Shown piece after piece: positions 1 through 5,947 of a DNA stretch of 7,903 nt. Under the pieces are notes generated by a model. That model saw only the letters and a program-made list of their open reading frames with translations, did not search any database and was not told the DNA's origin. The DNA is from Puniceicoccales bacterium (lineage in GTDB: Bacteria > Verrucomicrobiota > Verrucomicrobiia > Opitutales > UBA953): contig JAITXH010000192.1 of NCBI GenBank assembly GCA_031284845.1, positions 1-7,903 of the forward strand, written 5' to 3'. The translations under genes were made by a program, and so were the position numbers. The stretch's first letter is position 1. Every line of letters starts with the position of its first letter.

Positions 1-71
1 GCCCAGTCGTCTTCACTATCACCATCCGCGAAAGCCGATTAGCAACGGCCTTACAGCCTGCATACAGGCAC

Positions 72-105
72 AAAATAGCCCCGATGCTGGTGTTGCATCG
101 AGGCT
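72..105 (-). terminator. Hairpin terminator downstream of tRNA-Val
   Basis: The arms at 77-87 and 95-105 form an 11-bp stem with a 7-base loop. On the minus strand every position pairs, one of them as a T-G wobble; on the plus strand that position is a C-A mismatch, so the structure fits minus-strand transcription better. On the minus strand the stem is followed at once by a short T stretch (ATTTTG, 76-71). It lies 7 bp past the encoded CCA end of the tRNA gene, where an intrinsic terminator would be expected. The T stretch is short, so termination may be incomplete. A TTTT at 105-108 on the other side would allow weak plus-strand termination too. Confidence 0.6.
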
Positions 106-111
106 TTTGAA

Positions 112-188
112 TGGTGGGAGTAGCAGAACTCGAATCTGCGACCTTCTGCGTGTCATGCAGACGCTCTAACCAACTGAGCTATACCCCC
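112..188 (-). tRNA. tRNA-Val (anticodon GAC)
   Basis: The minus strand folds into a complete cloverleaf. The 7-bp acceptor stem GGGGGTA/TACTCCC has one G-T wobble. The D arm is GCTC/GAGC, the anticodon stem TCTGC/GCAGA has loop ATGACAC, the variable loop is AGGTC, and the T arm GCAGA/TCTGC has loop TTCGAGT. Loop positions 34-36 read GAC, which decodes the valine codons GUC and GUU. The discriminator base is A, and the 3' CCA is encoded in the DNA (112-114). The body is 74 nt, 77 nt with CCA. It lies 89 bp beyond the nuoL stop on the same strand, with a candidate promoter between them and a hairpin terminator after it. Confidence 0.97.
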
Positions 189-203
189 GAAAAAGGAGGC
201 CGC

Positions 204-250
204 ATCTTTTCGACGGCACGATGCCTGACAAGCAAATTTTTTCTTTTTTT
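204..250 (-). promoter_or_regulatory. Candidate promoter for tRNA-Val
   Basis: Read on the minus strand, an A-rich tract (250-234) resembling an UP element sits directly upstream of TTGTCA (231-226; five of six bases match the -35 consensus TTGACA). A 16-bp spacer and AAAGAT (209-204; three of six matches to TATAAT, including the conserved second A and last T) follow. Next comes a GC-rich discriminator, GCGGCC, as is common for stable-RNA promoters, and the tRNA begins 15 bp past the -10 box. The weak -10 box and short spacer keep this tentative; the tRNA could instead be read through from nuoL. Confidence 0.4.
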
Positions 251-277
251 CATCTGCCCGCTTCTCGAAATATGCGG

Positions 278-2158
278 CTACTGAACACTCAAGAACATCA
301 CAGCACCGTAAAGCAACGCGCCAAACGCAAACCAGTAAACGTAGTGATGTAAATTGCCCGTGTGCAATAAGCGGCGGCTCATCAGGCCCAATAATCCGGG
401 CACTCCGGCCCCAAGCGCCCGCACCGAAAGTCCATTGATGAACAAGGTGTCCAAAAAGCCGATAGCATTGGCAAGCGGCTGCTGCACCTTCGCAATCCAA
501 GCATCGTAGAACGTGTCCACCCAACGATATTCGAGTATGCGGTAAAGCCGGGGGAACTGCTCGCGCAAGCTGTCTGCGCCGGGTGTTTTGCGATAAAACC
601 AAATCGCTCCGCCTATGCCGGCGACGACGATAACAAAACTGAGTGCGAGCATCGGCACGGCCTGCCCAGCCACTTCAATTTGACCATGCAACTCATGATA
701 CCTCCGCGCAAACGCACCCGCCGCGACACCGGGAATCAACGCCGCCTGCAAAAAACCTCCCGCGCCGACGACGGCAAAAGAACCGCATCCCAGCACAATC
801 AGCGGTGCGGTCATCCACACTCCGCTTTCCCGGGCATGGGCGGCATGCCCACTGTTGGCCTTCCCTAAAAAAACCATCTGCAACATGCGCCCGATATAGA
901 GCGCCGACCCGAACGCAGCCCCAAGTAACAGCGCAAATGCACCGTAATTGTGCTGCTGCAAAGCACCGGCCAAAATCATATCTTTGGAATAATACCCCGC
1001 CAGCCCGGGCAGAGCACACAGCGAGAGCGCAGCGACCAAAAACGCCGCCGCCGTCACCGGCATCCGTTTCCACAAGCCGCCCATCTTCGTCATATCCTGC
1101 TCGTGGTGGCAGGCGTGGATAAGCGACCCGGCACACAAAAAAAGCGTCGCCTTGAAAAAGGCGTGCGTCGCCAAGTGCAAGAGCGCGATTTCGGGCAAAC
1201 GCAATCCGATCGCCGCCCCCATGAAGCCGAGATGAGACAGGGTCGAATACGCGAGGCTCTTCTTGATATCAGTCTGCCCCAACGCGCAGAACGCCGCCAA
1301 TAACGCCATGGCAGCGCATGACCACAGCATCACGTCGAGCACCGGCGGCGTCAGCAGGAAGAATACCCGCACCATAAAATAAACCCCGGCAGCCACCATT
1401 GTCGCCGCATGGATGAGCGCCGACACGGGCGTCGGCCCCGCCATCGCGTCCGCCAGCCAAACGTGCAAGGGGAATTGCGCAGACTTCCCCAAAAAACCGC
1501 ACATCAGCAAAAAGCCGATAAGTGTGCTCTTTTCCACGCCACCCGCCGCTACAGCCAACTCGGGCAGCGCTACCGTCCCGTAAACGGTCTGGCATAACAC
1601 GATGCCGACCAAAAAGCCCAAATCGCCTACACGGTTTGTGATAAAAGCTTTTTTTGACGCCGCCGCCGCAAACCCTTTATCAAAATAGTGCGCGATGAGC
1701 ATATAGGAGCTGAACCCGACCAGCTCCCAAAAGACGAAAACCATGTAGAGATTGTCCGCTACAACGATGCCCAGAATGGAAAACATGAAGACCGATAAGC
1801 CGGCAAAAAAGCGTCCACGTGCATCGTCGTCGCTCATGTAACCCACGCTGAAGACGTGAATCCAGAATGCCACGAACGCGACCACAAAGAGCATCGCAGC
1901 CGCATTCGCATCTATGAGAAATCCGGCCTCCAGCTTAAACGACCCCAAGGTCAGCCACGGATAGCTAAACCGCAGGGGCTTCTCCATCTCCGCTGGCAAA
2001 GCCGTGAACAACGCCAATGCCGCGCCAAGCACCGTCAGCGCCGCCGCGCAGGAAAGCACCGGCGCACCCCAGCGGCTCCGCCGGAAAAATGCAGCCGACA
2101 CAGCCGCCGCGCCCAACGGCGCGAGCAACAATAGCCACAACAAGTGTTCCAAAGACAT
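278..2158 (-). CDS. nuoL: NADH-quinone oxidoreductase subunit L
   Basis: This 626-residue protein is the distal antiporter-like membrane subunit of respiratory complex I, which couples NADH:quinone electron transfer to proton pumping across the inner membrane. It is hydrophobic throughout, with many predicted membrane helices. The residues of the proton path are present: Glu145 in FWELVGFSSYML, Lys225 in GFLGKSAQFPLHVW, His250 in GPTPVSALIHAATMV, His328, His332 and Lys336 in LLHLATHAFFKATLF, and Lys392 in YYSKDMIL. The C-terminal portion (about 530-626) fits the long lateral helix and final anchor helix found in NuoL but not in NuoM or NuoN. Length is normal for the family. The ATG start lies 2 bp after the nuoK stop, so translation is probably coupled; I see no Shine-Dalgarno sequence. 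No nuoM follows: a tRNA gene comes next. Confidence 0.96.
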   Translation of the reverse strand: MSLEHLLWLLLLAPLGAAAVSAAFFRRSRWGAPVLSCAAALTVLGAALALFTALPAEMEKPLRFSYPWLTLGSFKLEAGFLIDANAAAMLFVVAFVAFWIHVFSVGYMSDDDARGRFFAGLSVFMFSILGIVVADNLYMVFVFWELVGFSSYMLIAHYFDKGFAAAASKKAFITNRVGDLGFLVGIVLCQTVYGTVALPELAVAAGGVEKSTLIGFLLMCGFLGKSAQFPLHVWLADAMAGPTPVSALIHAATMVAAGVYFMVRVFFLLTPPVLDVMLWSCAAMALLAAFCALGQTDIKKSLAYSTLSHLGFMGAAIGLRLPEIALLHLATHAFFKATLFLCAGSLIHACHHEQDMTKMGGLWKRMPVTAAAFLVAALSLCALPGLAGYYSKDMILAGALQQHNYGAFALLLGAAFGSALYIGRMLQMVFLGKANSGHAAHARESGVWMTAPLIVLGCGSFAVVGAGGFLQAALIPGVAAGAFARRYHELHGQIEVAGQAVPMLALSFVIVVAGIGGAIWFYRKTPGADSLREQFPRLYRILEYRWVDTFYDAWIAKVQQPLANAIGFLDTLFINGLSVRALGAGVPGLLGLMSRRLLHTGNLHHYVYWFAFGALLYGAVMFLSVQ

Positions 2159-2160
2159 GG

Positions 2161-2466
2161 TCAGTGTTTTAGCGATTTGAGTTCATCCACGCGCACCGTT
2201 TCGCGTTTGCGGAAGAGCGCCACGATGAGCGCCAATCCGACAGCCACCTCGGCAGCGGCAACGGTGATAACGAAAAAGACGAAGACCGCCCCGTCCATGG
2301 AATTGTTGAACCGCGCGAATGCCACGAGGGCAAGCGTGGCGGCGGAAAGCATCAACTCGAGGCACATGTAAATGACCAGCGCATTGCGCCGCGCGAGCAC
2401 ACCCGTCAACCCGATGACGAAGAGCAGGCAGGCAAGCGTGAGAAAATGATGGAGACCGACGTGCAT
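2161..2466 (-). CDS. nuoK: NADH-quinone oxidoreductase subunit K
   Basis: This 101-residue protein is the small three-helix membrane subunit of complex I, homologous to MrpC. The two membrane glutamates needed for proton transfer are present: Glu37 in YMCLELMLSA and Glu73 in ITVAAAEVAVGLAL (E. coli Glu36 and Glu72). The frame stays open upstream to 2580, but family length (about 100 residues) and the sequence MHVGLHHFLTLA favour the ATG at 2466. The extra upstream residues are polar and would place the N-terminus across the divergent promoter region. It is the first gene of a nuoK-nuoL unit with a 2-bp gap. The usual upstream partner nuoJ is absent; the upstream neighbour is the divergent dsbD-family gene. 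No Shine-Dalgarno sequence is seen; the start is preceded by AAACC. Confidence 0.95.
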   Translation of the reverse strand: MHVGLHHFLTLACLLFVIGLTGVLARRNALVIYMCLELMLSAATLALVAFARFNNSMDGAVFVFFVITVAAAEVAVGLALIVALFRKRETVRVDELKSLKH

Positions 2467-2609
2467 GGTTTGAAAATGAAATTGATTTCGCGCACATGGT
2501 GGAGAACTCGTCTCACAAATTGAAGCATTATCCCGCATATTTTTCCTCTGCTTATCCCGTGCGCAAGATGACTCGCCCACGCCCGTTTTTTCCCTTTTCT
2601 TCCCGCACC
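2467..2609. promoter_or_regulatory. Divergent intergenic region between nuoK and dsbD
   Basis: These 143 bp separate two genes transcribed in opposite directions, so promoters for both must lie here or overlap the gene starts. On the minus strand GATAAT (2532-2527) matches five of six bases of the -10 consensus and would give nuoK a leader of roughly 55 nt, but I find no good -35 box at the right distance. For the plus strand I find no convincing sigma-70 pair. The 30 bp before the dsbD start are pyrimidine-rich (runs of T and C) with no Shine-Dalgarno sequence. Confidence 0.4.
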
Positions 2610-4430
2610 ATGCGTTTCTTCCATCTTTTTATTCTGACGTTGTCCGTCTTCTCCCCTGCCCTCCTGTTAAGCGCCAAACCAAGCGCACAGACCGAAGTCA
2701 CCATTCTCGCCGACCACGCCGCCGTCTCGCCCGGGCAGACATTGTATCTCGGCTTGCACCTCGTCTCACGCCCCGGATGGCACACTTACTGGAAAAATCC
2801 GGGCGAATCCGGCTTCCCGGCTTCCATCGAATGGAAAAGCACCACCCAGGCCAAAACAGGAGACTGGCTGTGGCCCGCGCCCAAGGAGTTTGTGCAGGGA
2901 GGAATTCGCAGCGCTATCATCGAAAACGACGCCATCATCTTAATCCCGCTCTCGGTGGCCCCCGACGTAAAATCCGGCGAATCCGTGACGCTCTCCGGCA
3001 CTCTCTCCTGGTTGGAATGCAACGAGACCACCTGCGTCCCCCAGGAAGCCGCCCTCACCCTGACCCTTCCGGTTCAGTCCGCTGCGATACCAGCCAACAC
3101 CGCGCTGTTCACCAAAGCGCACGCCGCCATCTACCACGACACACCGCAAGACACTGCGCCGCCAAACACGCCAAAAGCTGCAGAGCCGGCAGGACACGGC
3201 GGGGCACTGGTATGGGAGGACTGGTCGCCCGAACACCAGCAGACCTTGCTCGATGCCGGGCGGCTCGTCTATGTGGACTTCACCGCACGCTGGTGCGTCA
3301 CCTGCCAAGTGAACAAGCGCATCTACAATGACAGCGCAGTCGCTGCCGCCTTGCGCCAACACAACGTCGCCCTGCTCCGCGCCGATTGGACGAAGAAGAA
3401 TCCGCTCATCGCCGCCGAACTCGCCAAATACAAGCGCGCCGCAGTGCCCTTTAATGTCTTTCTCCAAAAAGGCCGCGCCCCCGTCGCCCTATCCGAGGTG
3501 CTTACCGCCGCGCACATGCTGGAGCGGCTGGACAGCGCACTGGGCAAGCACCCCGCAGACGCGCCCACGCCCGCGCCGTCCTCCGGCACCCTGCCCTTGC
3601 AGCTCGCATCCGGGTTTCTTGGCGGGCTGCTGCTCAACTTGATGCCCTGCGTCTTTCCTGTGCTCGGCATGAAGATCATGCACTTCGCCGCGCAAGCCGG
3701 AAACTCCAGACGCAAGACCGCCGCCCATGGCCTCGTGTTCACCTCCGGTGTGGTGCTGAGCTTCTGGGTGCTGGCGGCCTTGCTGCGGGTGCTGCGCGGC
3801 GGTGGTGAAACGTTGGGCTGGGGGTTTCAGTTACAGGAGCCGCGCTTTGTGTTCGTGTTGACGGTGCTCCTGCTGGTTTTTGCGCTGAACATGACCGGTC
3901 TTTTTGAAGTCGGCGGGCGTGCCGTCGGCGCGGGCGAATCCTTGCGCGCCAAGAGCGGACTGCCCGGCGCATTCTTCTCAGGCGTGCTCTCCACAGTCGT
4001 TGCCACGCCTTGCTCGGCCCCCTTTCTCGGCGTGGCTCTAGGTGCCGCGCTGACGTTGCCGCCAGTCGAATCATGGGCGCTCTTCACCGCCATCGCCCTC
4101 GGGCTTTCCACGCCATGCCTTGTCCTTGCCGCAGCACCGGGCCTGATACGCATCCTGCCACGCCCCGGCGCATGGATGGAGTCGTTTAAGCAAGGATTGT
4201 CGTTTTTGCTCTTCGGCAGCGTAGCCTATCTCGTGTGGGTGCTGGCGACGCAACTGGAGGCGGGATTATTACAGGTGCTCTTCAGCCTGGTGCTCATCGC
4301 CTTCGCTTGCTGGATATACGGACGCTGGACGCCGCCACACCGCTCAACGCGTGCCCGCCGGATCGGCGGCATCCTCGCTACGGCCCTCTTTCTTTGCGCT
4401 TGTGCATGGGGATTCTACGCCGGTTTTTAA
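2610..4430 (+). CDS. dsbD: DsbD-family thiol:disulfide interchange protein with thioredoxin domain placed before the membrane domain
   Basis: DsbD proteins pass electrons from cytoplasmic thioredoxin across the inner membrane to periplasmic thiol partners. The modules of this 606-residue protein run in this order. A signal peptide (about 1-24) is followed by an N-terminal immunoglobulin-like DsbD domain (about 26-155) with Cys137 and Cys142 in WLECNETTCVP. A thioredoxin domain (about 200-312) has active site WCVTC (Cys229, Cys232) and a cis-proline region VPFNVF (Pro280). A membrane domain of about eight helices (about 330-606) has the paired cysteines Cys347 in NLMPCVFPVLG and Cys468 in VATPCSAPFLG. 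All six redox cysteines are present, but the thioredoxin domain is at the C-terminus in E. coli DsbD; here the protein ends right after the last helix. The frame is open from 2496, but the ATG at 2610 gives a clean signal peptide. The gene stands alone, divergent from nuoK. Confidence 0.92.
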   Translation: MRFFHLFILTLSVFSPALLLSAKPSAQTEVTILADHAAVSPGQTLYLGLHLVSRPGWHTYWKNPGESGFPASIEWKSTTQAKTGDWLWPAPKEFVQGGIRSAIIENDAIILIPLSVAPDVKSGESVTLSGTLSWLECNETTCVPQEAALTLTLPVQSAAIPANTALFTKAHAAIYHDTPQDTAPPNTPKAAEPAGHGGALVWEDWSPEHQQTLLDAGRLVYVDFTARWCVTCQVNKRIYNDSAVAAALRQHNVALLRADWTKKNPLIAAELAKYKRAAVPFNVFLQKGRAPVALSEVLTAAHMLERLDSALGKHPADAPTPAPSSGTLPLQLASGFLGGLLLNLMPCVFPVLGMKIMHFAAQAGNSRRKTAAHGLVFTSGVVLSFWVLAALLRVLRGGGETLGWGFQLQEPRFVFVLTVLLLVFALNMTGLFEVGGRAVGAGESLRAKSGLPGAFFSGVLSTVVATPCSAPFLGVALGAALTLPPVESWALFTAIALGLSTPCLVLAAAPGLIRILPRPGAWMESFKQGLSFLLFGSVAYLVWVLATQLEAGLLQVLFSLVLIAFACWIYGRWTPPHRSTRARRIGGILATALFLCACAWGFYAGF

Positions 4431-4715
4431 TTCCGCAGGGAACAGGCGGTGATTGGTCCCTCTGAAGTGTGCAGTCTGATTTTCCTTCAAAATTCTTCTT
4501 GCACCGTGCCGTTTTTTCTTCAGCTTCCACCTCCGTTGACCGTGTATCATCGTCCGGCGAATCCGATAAAGCGCCCATTGCGGCGCGTTCCTGGACAATC
4601 CCGCCTTCAACACCACACTAATCGAATTAAGACCCGCAATCGGGCAGAAAAGGAACAGTCGTTCAGTTTTGCACTGTTCACGTCACCACAACCAACGTTT
4701 CCCTTACGCCAAACC
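4431..4715 (+). promoter_or_regulatory. Intergenic region and probable rho leader
   Basis: These 285 bp between dsbD and rho hold no gene I can support. The rho frame is open back to 4449, but the residues it would add show no domain. Near the left end GTGCA (4469-4473) and TGCAC (4500-4504) enclose an AT-rich hairpin (4478-4483 with 4489-4494), with TTTTTT at 4512-4517; this may help end dsbD transcription but is not a textbook terminator. GCGCC (4571-4575) pairs with GGCGC (4582-4586). A perfect 7-bp inverted repeat, GAACAGT/ACTGTTC, lies at 4653-4659 and 4673-4679. Two stretches are C-rich and G-poor: 4596-4623 (13 C, 1 G) and 4672-4715 (19 C, 4 G). Such RNA is a favoured Rho target, so autoregulation of rho is possible. 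No convincing promoter pair was found. Confidence 0.4.
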
Positions 4716-5906
4716 ATGAGCGAATCTCAGGAAAACCCGAGGTCGGCACCTGCGCAAAAGACGCAATCCGGCCCGGTCGTTAAACCACAACAACCCGCAT
4801 CCGTCACCGTCGAGGGCATACTCGAAATTGATGCGCGTAACTGCGGTGCGCTCGTCGCTCCTGTGCGCGCCGGGAAAACGCGCCCCACCGACCCCTTTGT
4901 TTCGCAAGACCTTATCAAACGCTACAAGCTCAAACGCGGCAGTTACATCACCGGGCAAGCGCTGCACGACACTCGATTCCCCAACCCCAAACTACGCACC
5001 GTCGAAACGGTGGACGGCCTCGACCCCGAAGTCCGCGCCCGCCGTTTCGCCTTCCAGCAGCTCACCAGCATAGCTCCCGACAAGCAACTCCGGCTCGAGA
5101 CACAAGACGAACGCCTCACAAACCGGGTGATAGATCTTTTCTGCCCCATCGGCAAAGGCACCCGCGGCGTGATCGTCGCCCCGCCGCGCACAGGCAAAAC
5201 CACCCTTTTAAAAGACATCGCCAAGGGCGTCTTCGAAAATCACCCCGAGTGCAAAGTCATGGTGCTCCTCGTGGATGAACGCCCCGAAGAAGTCACCGAC
5301 TTCCGCCGCGACCTTCCCAATGCCGAACTTTACGCCTCGTCCAACGACGAAGATGTGCAAAACCACATCCGCGTGGCCGAAGCCTGCATCGAACGCGCCC
5401 GCCGCCTCGTCGAGGCAGGCGCTGAAACCGTCCTCCTCATAGACTCCCTCACCCGGCTCACCCGCGCTTACAACAACGCCAAAACCGGGTCGGGTAAGAC
5501 AATGTCAGGAGGCATTGATTCGCGGGCACTGGAAAAACCACGGCAAATTTTTTCCAGCGCACGCAATACCGAGGAAGGTGGTAGCCTGACTATCGTCGCC
5601 TCGGCTCTCGTCCAAACGGGCAGCCGCATGGATGACCTCATTTTTGAAGAGTTCAAGGGGACTGGCAATATGGAGATGGTGCTCGACCGCAAAGTGGCCG
5701 AGCTACGCATCTGGCCTGCCTTCAACCTCGCCGCCAGCGGCACACGCAAAGAAGAACTCATTCTCGCCGCTGACGCATTGGAAGCTGCCTCCTTCCTCCG
5801 CCGCGCCATGGTCGGCGGTAAAATTGAAGATATCGCCGAGGCTATGATAGAGCGCCTCGGCAAAACAAAAAACAACGCCGAATTCATCCGCTTGATTCGC
5901 AGTTGA
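4716..5906 (+). CDS. rho: Transcription termination factor Rho
   Basis: Rho is a hexameric RNA-dependent ATPase that translocates along nascent RNA and ends transcription. In this 396-residue protein the ATPase core is intact. Walker A is APPRTGKTT (155-163), the catalytic Glu188 lies in VDERPEEVTD, and Walker B is LLIDSLTRL with Asp243. The Q-loop is SGKTMSGGID with Lys261, the arginine finger is Arg344 in SGTRKEEL, and EEFKGTGNMEM is typical of the family. The N-terminal region differs. The helical domain of E. coli Rho (about 47 residues) is replaced by some 30 polar, Pro/Gln-rich residues. The RNA-binding cold-shock-like domain (about 31-110) has NCGALVAP where E. coli has GFGFLR, so both RNP1 aromatics are absent. 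The ATG at 4716 was chosen because the Rho match begins just after it; the in-frame extension to 4449 looks non-coding. No Shine-Dalgarno sequence; AAACC precedes the start. Confidence 0.95.
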   Translation: MSESQENPRSAPAQKTQSGPVVKPQQPASVTVEGILEIDARNCGALVAPVRAGKTRPTDPFVSQDLIKRYKLKRGSYITGQALHDTRFPNPKLRTVETVDGLDPEVRARRFAFQQLTSIAPDKQLRLETQDERLTNRVIDLFCPIGKGTRGVIVAPPRTGKTTLLKDIAKGVFENHPECKVMVLLVDERPEEVTDFRRDLPNAELYASSNDEDVQNHIRVAEACIERARRLVEAGAETVLLIDSLTRLTRAYNNAKTGSGKTMSGGIDSRALEKPRQIFSSARNTEEGGSLTIVASALVQTGSRMDDLIFEEFKGTGNMEMVLDRKVAELRIWPAFNLAASGTRKEELILAADALEAASFLRRAMVGGKIEDIAEAMIERLGKTKNNAEFIRLIRS

Positions 5907-5947
5907 CACCCGCTATCGCATCCACATCACACACCGCTCCTTCGAAT

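Noticed and set aside
1..71. Short open stretches at the left edge, including a plus-strand frame ending at 42, another running to 110, and a minus-strand ATG at 25-23.
   Set aside because: Too short to judge. One frame would run into the terminator and none shows a recognisable protein sequence. A small GCCTG/CAGGC hairpin (56-60 with 65-69) lacks a T run. I leave the stretch unassigned.
643..1303. Plus-strand open frames opposite nuoL.
   Set aside because: They are Arg/Pro/His-rich products of the high-GC complement of a clearly coding gene, with no motifs.
2496..2609. In-frame N-terminal extension of the dsbD-family gene (38 residues).
   Set aside because: It would place polar residues before the signal peptide and run through the divergent promoter region. 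The ATG at 2610 gives a normal signal sequence.
3323..4153. Minus-strand open frames opposite the dsbD-family gene.
   Set aside because: They lie entirely within a well-supported coding region and encode low-complexity Ala/Arg/Pro-rich sequence.
4653..4664. GAAC-N4-GTTC, resembling the LexA (SOS) box of Gram-positive bacteria, upstream of rho.
   Set aside because: Only eight fixed bases match, which is not rare by chance in a window this size, and rho is not a usual SOS gene. The LexA motif I recall for Verrucomicrobia has the opposite half-site order, TGTTC-N4-GAACA.
4449..4715. In-frame N-terminal extension of rho by 89 residues.
   Set aside because: The extension shows no domain or plausible start context and spans the leader with its hairpins. 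Rho similarity begins only after the ATG at 4716, which also has the CC-ATG context of the neighbours.
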